NCBI RefSeq assembly: GCF_000716535.1
Contig: NZ_JNWV01000033.1
Coordinates: 68,162 to 132,161, forward strand
DNA from: Streptomyces flaveolus
GTDB taxonomy: Bacteria; Actinomycetota; Actinomycetes; Streptomycetales; Streptomycetaceae
Length of the DNA stretch: 64,000 nt
Direction: 5' to 3'
Positions within the stretch are counted from its first letter, which is position 1; each line of letters begins with the position of its first letter. Below the pieces are notes generated by a model. That model saw only the letters and a program-made list of their open reading frames with translations. It ran no database searches and was not told the DNA's origin. The translations under genes and the position numbers were made by a program. Below are positions 1 through 8,689 of the stretch, piece after piece.

Positions 1-684
1 GGCGTAGCGCACGGTGAGGGTCAGGGTGCGGCAGACCCTCTCCACCGCGCGCAGCCGGGAGCCGATCTCCTCGGCGGCCGACAGCAGCGCCCGGCGGTGC
101 CGGTCGGGGTCCAACTCGTCGATGCCGAAGGCCCGTTCCGTCACCAGCGACCGTGAGACGGCGTTCGGGACGACCCGGCCGCGGTCGAGGCCGCTCGCCT
201 TCTCCCGCAGCTCCCGGCCCGCCTTCGCGCCGATCAGCCGCTGGAGCGTGGACAACGGCGCGGCGGCGACCCGGCCCAGGGTGTCCAGGCCGTACTCGTC
301 CAGGGTGCGGGCGGTCGCCGCGCCGACGCCGGGCAGCACGGAGACCGGCTTGTCGGCGAGGAACTCGGCGACGGCGTCCTCGGGCACCGCGCAGGTCACC
401 CCGGGCCGGGCGGCGCGCAGCGCCACGCGGGCCAGCATCGGGCCCGGCCCGGCACCGATCGCGCAGTCGACGCCGTACCGCGCGAGGGCGCGTACCCGGA
501 TCACCGAGGCCAGCTCCACCGCGCTGCGCCCGAAGTACCGCTCGGCACCGCGCAGATCGGCCAGCGCCCCGTCCGGCGGCAGCGCCTCCACGACCGGGGT
601 GAACTCCTCCAGCAGCCCGAGCAGTTCCGGCAGGGCCGCCTCGTACACCGGCGGTAGCTGGAAACGTACGCAGAGAATGGTCAT
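1..684 (-). CDS. Y-family DNA polymerase-like protein (ImuB/DinB-like), 3' end outside window
   Basis: Only the N-terminal 228 residues are in the window; the gene runs off the left edge. It begins MTILCVRFQLPP and has the Y-family middle: VEALPPDGALADLRG where active polymerases have the SIDEA-type catalytic loop, then the helix-hairpin-helix region (VLPGVGAATARTLDEYG) used for template binding. The usual N-terminal metal motif (a D-x-D/M-D-A-F-F block) is absent, the palm is shortened and the catalytic Glu is Gly, so it is probably not an active polymerase but an ImuB-like adaptor. Its ATG overlaps the dnaE2 stop as ATGA, so the two are translationally coupled, as expected of an error-prone repair cassette. 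In S. coelicolor I recall the equivalent being called dinP2. Family is clear; inactivity is inferred. Confidence 0.85.
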   Translation of the reverse strand, partial: MTILCVRFQLPPVYEAALPELLGLLEEFTPVVEALPPDGALADLRGAERYFGRSAVELASVIRVRALARYGVDCAIGAGPGPMLARVALRAARPGVTCAVPEDAVAEFLADKPVSVLPGVGAATARTLDEYGLDTLGRVAAAPLSTLQRLIGAKAGRELREKASGLDRGRVVPNAVSRSLVTERAFGIDELDPDRHRRALLSAAEEIGSRLRAVERVCRTLTLTVRYA

Positions 685-3600
685 CCCGCACTCCCCGGAC
701 TCTGGTGCCACAACTTCCGTACCGCAGCAGGCCCTTGTGCGGCCTCCTGCCCCGCGGGCCGCAGATCGGCCCACGGATGCATCTCGTATCCGGTCGACAG
801 CTGGATCCGCCGCCCACCGGTCGGGTCGCCGTCCGCGCCCCGCGCCACCGGCTCGGCGAGCCGCGCCGCCACCTCGTCCAGGCCGCCCCCGGCGCGCAGT
901 TCGACCAGTTCGGCGAGGTTCCAGGCGGCGGAGCCGACCACGCTCAGGCTGCGCGGGCCGCGCCGCTGCACCACTCCGCGCACCAGCAGCAGCCAGGAGT
1001 GGAAGACGGTGTGCGCGCACGCGTCGTGCGAGTCGTCGAAGAACGCCAGGTCCACCAGTCCCGTCCCGTCGTCCAGGGTGGAGAAGATGACCCGCTTGCC
1101 GGAGCGGATCGGCGGGGTCTGGGTGGCCGCCTTGGCGCCCGCGACCAGCACGGTCTCGCCGTGCCGGGCCTCGCGCAGCCGGCGCGCGGAGACCACGCCC
1201 AGCTCGTCGAGGAACGTGCGGTAGTCGTCCATCAGATTGCGCGAGGCGTCCATGGACAGCACGCCCAGCTCGGCGCTGAGCTTCTCCGCCGAGGTCAGGT
1301 CCGGCAGCCCGGCCGGCGCGGTCTTCCGTCCGCCGGCCAGCGGGAGCTGACCACCGCCGCTGGTCCGGGCGCCCCGGTGCAGCTCGGTCAGATGCAGTTG
1401 CAGATCACGCCGGTTGGCGCCGAAGGCGTCCAACGCGCCCACCTGCGCGAGCCGCCCGGCGAGCGGCCGGCTGGGCCGGGCCCGCTCCCAGAAGTCCACC
1501 AGCGAGGAGTACGGCTGCCCGTCCGCGATCCGCTTCGCCTCGGCCTCGCTGATGCCGTGGACGTCGGAGAGGGCGAGCCGCAGTCCCCACACCGCCGGTG
1601 ATTCAGACACCAGTTCGATCCTGTGTGCGACTCCGGAGACGTTCACGTCCAACGGCAGGATCGGCACCCCGCGTCGCCGCGCGTCGGCCAGCAGCAGCCG
1701 CTTCGGGTACATCCCGGGGTCGTGCGTGAGCAGCCCGGCGTAGAAGGCGGCCGGATGATGGGCCTTCAGCCACGCCGACTGGTAGGTGGGCACGGCGAAG
1801 GCGACGGCGTGCGCCTTGCAGAAGCCGTAGGAACCGAAGGCCTCCACGATCTCCCAGGTCCGCCGGATCGTCTCCGCGCCGTACCCCTTGGCCGCCGCCT
1901 GCTGGGCGAACCACACCCTGATCCGCCCCTGCGACTCGGGGTCGGACAGCCCGCGCCGCACCCGGTCGGCCTCTCCGCGCCCGCAGCCGGTCATGATGGA
2001 GACGATGTCGATGATCTGCTCGTGGAAGACGACGACCCCGTACGTCCCCTTCAGCGGCTCCTCCAGATCCGGGTGCGGGTAGCGCACCGGCGCCCGCCCG
2101 TGCCGCGCCTCGATGAACGGCCGCACCATGTCGGCGGCGACGGGACCGGGCCGGAACAGCGAGATGTCGACGACCAGGTCGTGGAAGGTGCTCGGCTGCA
2201 GCCGCCCCACCAGGTCCCGCTGACCGGGCGACTCGATCTGGAAGCAGCCCAGCGTCTCGCTGGACCGGATCAGCCGGTACGTCTCCGGGTCCCCCGGCTC
2301 CACCGCGTCCAGGTCGATCCGCTCCCCGCTCACCCGCTCCACCTCGGCGACCGCGTGCGCCATCGCCGACTGCATCCGCACGCCCAGCACGTCCAGCTTG
2401 AGCAGCCCGAGATCCTCCACGTCCTCCTTGTCGAACTGCGACATGGGCAGGCCCTCACCGCTGGTCGGCACCACCGGCGTACGGGCGAGCAGGGAGGCGT
2501 CCGACAGCAGCACCCCGCACGGGTGCATGGCGACCCCGCGCGGCAGGGCGTCGAGCGCCTCGACCAGCTCCCACAGCCTGCCGAACCGTTCCCCTTCCCG
2601 CTGAAGCTCGCTCGCGAGCCGCTTCAGCTCGGGCAGCTCCTCCAGCGCCGCGCGGGCGTCGCGCGCCCGGATGTGCGGGAAGGACTTGGCGACCCGGTCG
2701 ATCTCGGCCGGGTCCATGGACAGCGCGGCGCCCACGTCCCGGATCGCGTGCCGGACCCGGTAGGTCTCCGGCATGGAGACGGTGGCGACCCGCTCGCTGC
2801 CGAACCGGCCGATGATCGCCCGGTAGACCTCCAGCCGGCGCGCGGACTCCACGTCGATGTCGATGTCCGGCAGCACCACGCGTTCCTTGGACAGGAAGCG
2901 CTCCATGAGCAGCCCGTGCTCGACCGGATCGGCGTGCGCGATCCCGAGCAGGTGGTTGACGAGCGACCCGGCCCCGGAGCCGCGGGCGGCCACCCGGATC
3001 CCCATCTCCCGTACGTCGTCGACCACCTGGGCCACCGTCAGGAAGTAGGAGGCGAAGCCGTGGTGGGCGATGATGTCCAGCTCGTCGTGCATCCGCTCCC
3101 AGTACGCGCGCCGCCCGCCGTACCCGAGCCGCAGCATTCCCTCCGCCGCCCGCGAGGCGAGCGCCCGCTGCGCGGTGCGCCGGCCTGCGCCGACGAGGTG
3201 CGCCTCGGGGAAGTGGACGGTACCGATGCCGAGGTCGCCCTCGGGATCGACCCGGCACTCGGCGGCCGTCGCCAGCGTCTGCTCCAGCAGCCGGTGGGCG
3301 GTGTCCCGCCGGAACCCGGCGGCCTCCACGACCCGCTCGGCGACGCCCAGCATGGTCTGCGCGTCCTTCAGCCACGCCTCGCCGGAGTCCAGCTCTCCCC
3401 GGGGGTCGATCGGCACCAGCCGTCGCGCGGCGTCCAGCACGTCGGCGACCGGCCCCATCCCGGGATCGGCGTACCGGACGGCGTTGCTGAGCACCGGCCG
3501 CACCCCCTGCTCGGCGGCGAACCCGACGGTGCGGGCCGCCAGCCGCAGGGAACCGGCACCCGTACCGGTACGGCCGTGCCAGACGGCCTCCAGCCGCAGC

Positions 3601-4121
3601 GCGTCACCGTGGATCTCGCGCCACGGCACGAGCAGCTCGGCCGCCCGGTCGGGCCGCCCGGCGGCGAGCGCACGCCCCACGTCCGACCCGGGCCCGAGCA
3701 GCACCACCAGACCGTCGCCGCGGTTGCCGGCCCAGGGAAGCAGCGCAGTACCCTCCCCCGCGTGCGCCGCGGTGACGAGCCGGCACAGATCGGCCCATCC
3801 ACGGGCGCCGTCCCGGGCGAGGAAGGTCGCGCGAGGAGCCGACTCGTCCACGAAGGCGCCCCCGCGCACCGGCGTCCGCCGCCGGTCACGCCGTACGCCC
3901 TCGGGCGGCGCCACCGCGAGGTCCACCCCGAACAGCGGACGGACCCCCGCGCCGGCGCAGGCCTTGGCGAAGCGCACCGCCCCGGCGAGGGTGTCGCGAT
4001 CGGTCAGGGCGAGGGCGTCCATCCCCCGCTCGGAGGCACGCTCGGCCAGCCGCTCCGGATGGGACGCCCCGTACCGCAAGGAGAACCCGGAGACGGTGCG
4101 CAGATGCGCGAAGCCCGGCAC
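681..4121 (-). CDS. dnaE2: error-prone DNA polymerase III alpha subunit DnaE2
   Basis: A 1146-residue C-family polymerase, the length expected of DnaE2. An N-terminal PHP domain (about residues 1-210, beginning FAHLRTVSGFSLRYG) has a degenerate metal site. The catalytic block PDIDID lies near residue 418 and the third acidic residue near 575 (LKLDVLG). A C-terminal OB fold starts near 990 (RVIFSTLDDGTGLVDLAFF). DnaE2 is the damage-induced translesion polymerase working with ImuB-like proteins, which fits the coupled Y-family gene downstream. I chose GTG at 4121 because GGGAGGT lies 4-5 bases upstream; a GTG five codons earlier has no such site. Two GAAC-N4-GTTC type boxes lie 38-95 bases upstream. 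A second, replicative dnaE is expected elsewhere in the genome. Confidence 0.93.
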   Translation of the reverse strand: MPGFAHLRTVSGFSLRYGASHPERLAERASERGMDALALTDRDTLAGAVRFAKACAGAGVRPLFGVDLAVAPPEGVRRDRRRTPVRGGAFVDESAPRATFLARDGARGWADLCRLVTAAHAGEGTALLPWAGNRGDGLVVLLGPGSDVGRALAAGRPDRAAELLVPWREIHGDALRLEAVWHGRTGTGAGSLRLAARTVGFAAEQGVRPVLSNAVRYADPGMGPVADVLDAARRLVPIDPRGELDSGEAWLKDAQTMLGVAERVVEAAGFRRDTAHRLLEQTLATAAECRVDPEGDLGIGTVHFPEAHLVGAGRRTAQRALASRAAEGMLRLGYGGRRAYWERMHDELDIIAHHGFASYFLTVAQVVDDVREMGIRVAARGSGAGSLVNHLLGIAHADPVEHGLLMERFLSKERVVLPDIDIDVESARRLEVYRAIIGRFGSERVATVSMPETYRVRHAIRDVGAALSMDPAEIDRVAKSFPHIRARDARAALEELPELKRLASELQREGERFGRLWELVEALDALPRGVAMHPCGVLLSDASLLARTPVVPTSGEGLPMSQFDKEDVEDLGLLKLDVLGVRMQSAMAHAVAEVERVSGERIDLDAVEPGDPETYRLIRSSETLGCFQIESPGQRDLVGRLQPSTFHDLVVDISLFRPGPVAADMVRPFIEARHGRAPVRYPHPDLEEPLKGTYGVVVFHEQIIDIVSIMTGCGRGEADRVRRGLSDPESQGRIRVWFAQQAAAKGYGAETIRRTWEIVEAFGSYGFCKAHAVAFAVPTYQSAWLKAHHPAAFYAGLLTHDPGMYPKRLLLADARRRGVPILPLDVNVSGVAHRIELVSESPAVWGLRLALSDVHGISEAEAKRIADGQPYSSLVDFWERARPSRPLAGRLAQVGALDAFGANRRDLQLHLTELHRGARTSGGGQLPLAGGRKTAPAGLPDLTSAEKLSAELGVLSMDASRNLMDDYRTFLDELGVVSARRLREARHGETVLVAGAKAATQTPPIRSGKRVIFSTLDDGTGLVDLAFFDDSHDACAHTVFHSWLLLVRGVVQRRGPRSLSVVGSAAWNLAELVELRAGGGLDEVAARLAEPVARGADGDPTGGRRIQLSTGYEMHPWADLRPAGQEAAQGPAAVRKLWHQSPGSAG

Positions 4122-4158
4122 GCACACCTCCCGCACTCGTGAGCCCCGAACGGCTCTC

Positions 4159-4170
4159 GAACATCAGTTC
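4159..4170. promoter_or_regulatory. LexA/SOS box upstream of dnaE2 (perfect core)
   Basis: GAACATCAGTTC matches the actinobacterial SOS box core GAAC-N4-GTTC exactly and sits 38 bp upstream of the dnaE2 start. LexA repression of dnaE2 is known in actinobacteria; binding here is inferred from the motif. Confidence 0.75.
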
Positions 4171-4204
4171 CCAGTTTCCCCACCACCACCATACCCCCAT
4201 TCCC

Positions 4205-4216
4205 GAACATGTGTAC
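4205..4216. promoter_or_regulatory. second, degenerate LexA/SOS-like box upstream of dnaE2
   Basis: GAACATGTGTAC matches GAAC-N4-GTTC with one mismatch (T to A). It lies 35 bp beyond the perfect box, a tandem arrangement that would give tighter repression. Inferred only from sequence. Confidence 0.5.
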
Positions 4217-4260
4217 GACATCCGTTCGAGCGCCTCTCACCTGCGCAAACGCGCCACGAA

Positions 4261-4289
4261 GCCCCCGCACGCGGTGCGCGTGCGGGGGC
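4261..4289 (-). terminator. hairpin terminator after the streptogrisin-like gene
   Basis: A perfect 13-bp stem (GCCCCCGCACGCG and its complement) with a GTG loop lies 34 bp past the protease stop codon. There is no U-tract, as is common for streptomycete terminators. Confidence 0.75.
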
Positions 4290-4322
4290 TTCCCGGTGTC
4301 GTCCGTCAGCGGGGGCGAGGCG

Positions 4323-5225
4323 TCAGTAGACGTGCACCCCGTAGGCGCTCAGCGCCTCGGTGACGGGCTGGAAGAACGTCGTACCGCCCGAGGTGCAGTT
4401 GCCGCTGCCGCCCGAGGTCAGACCGTAGGCCGTGGTGCCGCCGTACAGCGGGCCGCCGGAGTCGCCGGGCTCGGCGCAGACGGTGGTCTGGATCAGGCCG
4501 GAGACGATGTCTCCGCCGCCGTAGTTCACCGTGGCGTTGAGCGCGGTGACGCGGCCGCTGTGCGTACCGGTCGTGGACCCGCGGCGGTAGACGGTCGTGC
4601 CCACGGAGGGCGTGGCCGCGCTGGTGATGTCCTGGCTGCCCACGGCACCGGACTTGGTCACCGAGCTGTTCGTGTACCGCACGATGCCGTAGTCGTTGCC
4701 GGGGAAGCTGGAGCCGGCCGTGGTGCCGAGCGTGGTCGTGTGCGAGGAGTTCGACCACCAGGTGCCCGCGCCGTCGGTGCAGTGCCCGGCGGTCAGGAAG
4801 TAGTAGTTGCCGCTGGAGTCCTGGACGTTGAAGCCCAGCGAGCAGCGCCAGCTGCTCGCGTAGATGGCGTCGCCGCCGGAGATCAGCTTGTTGAACTTGC
4901 CCGGTGTGCGCTTGACGACCAGGGCGTCGGCGTTGGCGCCGGCCTGCTTCTTGATCTTGGCGATCTCGGCCTGGGACACCGTGCTGTCGGCGGTGACGAC
5001 GACGCGGCCGGACTTGCTGTCCACCGCCCAGGCGGTGCCGGGGACGTCGGCCTGGCGGACGGAGTCGCTCGCCTTGGTGAGCTGGGTGGCGCTGAACGTG
5101 TGGACGTCGCTGGCGTTCGCGGTGGGGGCGGCGAACGCGGCCGCGGCCAGGAAGCCGGTGGCCACGGCGGTCAGCCGGACCCGTCTCGCCGTACCGCCAC
5201 GGGGAGTGGTGCGCTTGATCCTCAC
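4323..5225 (-). CDS. secreted chymotrypsin-fold serine protease, streptogrisin B-like (S1 family)
   Basis: A 300-residue preproenzyme. The start is GTG at 5225, with AGGAGGGAACGACAA just before it; the longer ATG frame lacks a site. Residues 1-38 are a twin-Arg-like basic stretch and hydrophobic export signal ending at an Ala-rich cleavage region. Residues about 39-114 are the alpha-lytic-protease-type propeptide ([15 protein letters not shown]), and the mature protein starts near ISGGDAIY at 115. The mature part is 186 residues, as for SGPB. The triad is present: His in LTAGHCTDG (about 146), Asp in NDYGIVRY (177), Ser in [10 protein letters not shown] (256), with Cys pairs at [11 protein letters not shown] and VCAEPG/GNC. 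It is closer to SGPB than to SGPA or SGPD from remembered sequences. It is monocistronic, with its own terminator. Confidence 0.93.
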   Translation of the reverse strand: MRIKRTTPRGGTARRVRLTAVATGFLAAAAFAAPTANASDVHTFSATQLTKASDSVRQADVPGTAWAVDSKSGRVVVTADSTVSQAEIAKIKKQAGANADALVVKRTPGKFNKLISGGDAIYASSWRCSLGFNVQDSSGNYYFLTAGHCTDGAGTWWSNSSHTTTLGTTAGSSFPGNDYGIVRYTNSSVTKSGAVGSQDITSAATPSVGTTVYRRGSTTGTHSGRVTALNATVNYGGGDIVSGLIQTTVCAEPGDSGGPLYGGTTAYGLTSGGSGNCTSGGTTFFQPVTEALSAYGVHVY

Positions 5226-5417
5226 TTGTCGTTCCCTCCTGGGGAAGTCGGGGGCCCGCGTGGGGTCGGGGCCCGTGAGGCGCAGCCAGGGGCTCGACCG
5301 GATGTGAATATGCATGCCCCTGACAAGCGCTGAGGGGGAGTATTCGGCCGAACGGCCGGTCGGCACAAGGGTGCCTTTCGGCCGTCGGACCGGTCCCGCA
5401 CGTTCGGCTGAGGCCGG

Positions 5418-6215
5418 CTACGCCGGCTGCGGCCCGCTCAAGTGGCGCTCCCCCGCCTCGATCGCCACGTCCAGCGTGTTGCCGGGGGGCGGGAAGGGGC
5501 AGATGAAGTGGTCGGCGAAGGCGCACGGCGGGAGTTGGGCGCGGTTGAAGTCGACGGTCGTGCGCCCCTCGGCGTCCGGGGCAGGCGAGAAGAGGAAGCG
5601 GAACCGGAAGCTCGTGGCACCGCTGGTGGCGTCGGCGAACACCGCCCACAGCAGCCCGTCGCCCTGCCGTGCGACCTTCAGCGTCCGTTCCTGTCCGGCC
5701 AGGGTGAAGGCGAGCTCGCCGGCGAGCTCGAAGGCCCGCTCGCGGCCGTCCGCGTTGCCGAGCCGGATGGTCCGCGTGCCGTCGTACGGCGTGAACCGCC
5801 CCGGCACCGACCAGCGGGGGTCGTAGGGCCCGGCCTCGATGCCCCGGAAGGCCTGCCGGGCGGCGGAGCCGGGGTCGTACACCCGTACCCCCCAGACGCC
5901 CTCGCGCACCAGCACGACCAGCCGCTTCGCGCCGAAAGCGACCCTCGCCGCCGCCTCCGGGCCACGGTCGGCGGCCAGCCTGGTCTCACCCGCGAAGGGC
6001 CGGTCGTCCACCGTCAGGCCGTCGGTCCCGGCGGCGGTGAGCACCACCCCGCCCTCGTCCGCCACCCACTTCCCGGGAATGTCCGGAATTCGACCATCCG
6101 GATAGTCCTCGATCCAGTGCGTCGCGGTCAGCGCGAGCGGCCCGTAGGGCGCCGAGACCCGCTCCACGCGCTGCTCGTGCCACCGCTTCCAGGCGTCGGA
6201 CGCGTCGGTCGTCAT
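5418..6215 (-). CDS. DUF1684 domain protein
   Basis: A 265-residue soluble protein with the DUF1684 pattern: N-terminal WKRWHEQR, then WIEDYPDGRIPDIPG, a central beta-rich region and the C-terminal signature VDFNRAQLPPCAFADHFICPFPPPGN. The activity of this family is not established, and the conserved Cys/His/Asn near the C terminus suggest an enzyme. No signal peptide. I chose ATG at 6215 because AAAGGA lies 9 bases upstream; the ATG at 6233 has no ribosome site. It stands alone between the protease gene and the flavin/ABC unit, so neighbours give no hint of its role. Confidence 0.8.
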   Translation of the reverse strand: MTTDASDAWKRWHEQRVERVSAPYGPLALTATHWIEDYPDGRIPDIPGKWVADEGGVVLTAAGTDGLTVDDRPFAGETRLAADRGPEAAARVAFGAKRLVVLVREGVWGVRVYDPGSAARQAFRGIEAGPYDPRWSVPGRFTPYDGTRTIRLGNADGRERAFELAGELAFTLAGQERTLKVARQGDGLLWAVFADATSGATSFRFRFLFSPAPDAEGRTTVDFNRAQLPPCAFADHFICPFPPPGNTLDVAIEAGERHLSGPQPA

Positions 6216-6610
6216 GCCATCGGTTCCTTTCATCGATGATCAGCCTTCCCCCACCGGAGGTACCGGCGAGGACGGCCCGAGAGGGGAGCGGTGTGCGCCG
6301 CCCCGGTATTCCGCGCGGAACGCGCCGCGCCCGCGGGCGAGTTCGTACGGCCCGCCGAAGACGGCGTCCACAACGGGCCGCGCCCGGCGGCACGGGCGAG
6401 CCGCTGCGAGGAGGCGAACACGAGCCGCGACCCGGCGGGCGCACCGGCCCATACGGCGCCGTACCGGGCCCTGCGACCGGGCCGGCCCCGCAGGCGTCGT
6501 CGGCCCCGGGACGCACGACCCCCGATCGCACGCTCCCCGGATGCAGGTCCTCCGCTCGAACGGCCCCCCCCCCGGATGCGCGACCGTCAGATGCGTACGC
6601 CGCCGTACGG

Positions 6611-7699
6611 TCACGACGTTCCCCCCGTCACGGCCGTCGCCCCGGGCGCGGCGCACCGGTGGGCGGGCCGGGGCAGGCCCAGGTGCTCGCGCAGGGTGCT
6701 GCCCGGGTAGAAGGTGCGGAACAGACCGCGGTGCTGGAGCAGCGCCACCGTGCCGTTGACCAGCCGCTCCAGATCGCGGCGCGGTTCGACGGGGACGAGG
6801 TGGAAGCCGTCGGTGACCCCGTCGGCGTGCCAGGCGGCCACCAGCTCCGCGAGGTCGACCGGGCCACCCCGGTACAGCGGGCCCCGCCCGGTGGGCCGCG
6901 GACCGCCGCCCCCGTGTCCCGGCTCGGCCGCGTGCTCGCCGTCGCCCAGATCCACCAGCAGGCTCACCAGGACCCGCAGGGCGTCCGGGTTGCGCCCGGA
7001 CGCCCGCGCCCGCTCCCGCAGTTCGTCCCGTACACCGGCGGCCTGGGCGGGGGCGGCGACGCGCACCAGGGCCACGTCCGCGTAGCGGGCGGCGACCGCG
7101 CGGGCGGGGCCGTCGGTGGCGTCGGCCACGCGGACGGGGTGCCCCCGCGGTGGCAGGGGCGCGGTCGACGGGCCCCGGACCGGGACGGCGGGGCCGGTGA
7201 CGTCGGCGCGGTGCGGCCGGTCCCGGTCGAGGGAGGGGCCGTCGGCCACGTCCCGGATCTCGGCGTCGTCCTCCCAGCCGTCCCGCAACCTGGCCGCCAC
7301 GTCGGCGACTTCGCCGTCCTCCTGCCACAGCGTCCCGGTAGGTGCGGCGTGCCGGCGGCCGAACAGCCGGGCCTCGCCCTCGGCGCCGGACACGTCGGCC
7401 CGCCAGCCGGCCCGGCCGCGGCTGACCCGGTCCAGGGTGGCCACGGCGGCCGGGACCCGGAAGGGCTCGGTGTGCGTGGTGGTGACCGTCGGCACGAGCC
7501 CGATCCGCCGGGTCGCGGACGCCACCCGGGACAGCACGCCGAGCGCGTCGGGCCCCGGCCGCGCGAAGGAGTCGTCCAGCGTCACGAAGTCCAGGCCCCC
7601 GCGTTCGGCGAGCCGGGCCAGCTCGACGTAGGCCCCGGCGTCGGCGTCGAGAACCCCTGGCAGATCGAGCGCGGCGGCAAGATGCGGCAGCCCGCTCAT
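6611..7699 (-). CDS. LLM-class flavin-dependent oxidoreductase (bacterial luciferase-like monooxygenase)
   Basis: A 362-residue luciferase-fold protein of the NtaA/SnaA/SsuD-like group. It shows the N-terminal strand-helix LARLAERGGLDFVTLDDSF, the TRRIGLVPTVTTTHTEPFRVPAAVATLDRVSRGRAGW block typical of these FMNH2-dependent enzymes, and a C-terminal helix region ending HRGLFRTFYPGSTLREHLGL. Such enzymes oxidise organosulfur, nitrilotriacetate or similar substrates with a separate flavin reductase. The start ATG at 7699 has GGAGGT seven bases upstream. It is the last gene of the minus-strand ABC/FAD unit, separated from it by a repeat-rich 228-bp gap. With a cysteine-ended leader controlling the divergent binding protein, a role in sulfur scavenging is a reasonable inference. 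The substrate is not knowable from sequence. Confidence 0.85.
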   Translation of the reverse strand: MSGLPHLAAALDLPGVLDADAGAYVELARLAERGGLDFVTLDDSFARPGPDALGVLSRVASATRRIGLVPTVTTTHTEPFRVPAAVATLDRVSRGRAGWRADVSGAEGEARLFGRRHAAPTGTLWQEDGEVADVAARLRDGWEDDAEIRDVADGPSLDRDRPHRADVTGPAVPVRGPSTAPLPPRGHPVRVADATDGPARAVAARYADVALVRVAAPAQAAGVRDELRERARASGRNPDALRVLVSLLVDLGDGEHAAEPGHGGGGPRPTGRGPLYRGGPVDLAELVAAWHADGVTDGFHLVPVEPRRDLERLVNGTVALLQHRGLFRTFYPGSTLREHLGLPRPAHRCAAPGATAVTGGTS

Positions 7700-7927
7700 A
7701 CCGGGCACCTCCGCACCGCCGGGCACCACCGCACCCCTGGTCGCCGCCCCAGCCTGTCGCACCACCGCACCCCTGGTCGCCGCCGGACCCCCGAGCACCA
7801 CCGCACCCCCGGCCGCCGCAACTGCGAGCACCACCGCCCGCTTTGTCGTCGCCGCAACGGCGAGTCGCCACGGCGGCGCGGGCCGGCGGTGCCGGACCCA
7901 CCGCGCCCGACGGCCACAGCCCGCACC
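7700..7927. repeat. short degenerate direct repeats between the ABC ATPase and LLM genes
   Basis: The gap is built from imperfect copies of a unit of about 25-40 bp. The string CACCACCGCACCC recurs at least three times, two copies followed by CTGGTCGCCGCC. Related half-units containing GAGCACCACCGC continue to 7840. The strand opposite stays open in two frames and would encode Gly-Cys/Trp-rich peptides, but no start with a ribosome site fits the LLM reading frame, so I treat it as non-coding. Confidence 0.6.
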
Positions 7928-8689
7928 TCAGAGCACCTTCGCCAGGAACGCCCGAGTCCGCTCCTCCCGCGGAGCGCCCAGCACCTCGTCCGGTGCCCCG
8001 CGCTCCACGATCCGCCCGTCGGCCATGAACACCACCGTGTCGGCGACCTCCCGGGCGAACGCGATCTCGTGCGTGACGACGATCATCGTCGTCCCCCGCG
8101 CCGCCAGGTCCCGGATGACGTCCAGCACCTCCCCCACCAGCTCAGGATCGAGCGCCGAGGTCGGCTCGTCGAACAGCAACAGCTTCGGCTCCAGCGCGAG
8201 CGCCCGCGCGATGGCCACCCGCTGCTGCTGCCCGCCGGACAGCTGCCGCGGATAGGCGTCGGCCTTGTCCCCGAGCCCGACCCGTTCCAGCAGCCGGTGC
8301 GCGCTCTCCAGCGCCGCCTTCCGGGGCCGCTTCAGCGCGGACACCGGCGCCTCGACGACGTTGTCCAGGACGGTGAGGTGCGGAAAGAGGTTGAAGTTCT
8401 GGAAGACGAACCCGATCCGGGTGCGCTGCCGGAGCACCTCGCGCTCGGGCAGCTCGTACAGCTTGTTCCCGGCCCGCCGGTACCCCATCAGCGCGCCGTC
8501 CACGCTGATCTCGCCCCGGTCCACCTTCTCCAGGTGGTTGACGGTGCGCAGCAGCGTGGACTTGCCGGAGCCGGAGGGGCCGAGCACGACGGTGACCTCA
8601 CCGGCGCGCACCTGGAGGTCGATGCCCCGGAGCACGTCGAGCGAGCCGAAGCTCTTGTGCACCGACCTGATGTCGACCATGACACTCAT
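7928..8689 (-). CDS. polar amino-acid-type ABC transporter ATP-binding protein
   Basis: A 253-residue ATPase of the GlnQ/HisP group. Walker A is GPSGSGKST (37-45), followed by the Q-loop VFQNFNLFPHLTVLDNV, signature LSGGQQQRVAIARAL, Walker B LLLFDEPTSALD and switch His in VVTHEI. The start ATG at 8689 overlaps the stop of the upstream FAD gene (ATGA) and has AAGGA before it. It energises the permease encoded two genes upstream; the solute-binding protein is divergent at 11737. Family import targets are polar amino acids, including cystine. Confidence 0.92.
   Translation of the reverse strand: MSVMVDIRSVHKSFGSLDVLRGIDLQVRAGEVTVVLGPSGSGKSTLLRTVNHLEKVDRGEISVDGALMGYRRAGNKLYELPEREVLRQRTRIGFVFQNFNLFPHLTVLDNVVEAPVSALKRPRKAALESAHRLLERVGLGDKADAYPRQLSGGQQQRVAIARALALEPKLLLFDEPTSALDPELVGEVLDVIRDLAARGTTMIVVTHEIAFAREVADTVVFMADGRIVERGAPDEVLGAPREERTRAFLAKVL

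Noticed and set aside
1623..4142. An 839-codon open frame on the plus strand opposite dnaE2
   Set aside because: Its translation is low-complexity Arg/Pro/His/Gly-rich sequence typical of an antisense frame in high-GC DNA, and dnaE2 has clear motifs on the other strand.
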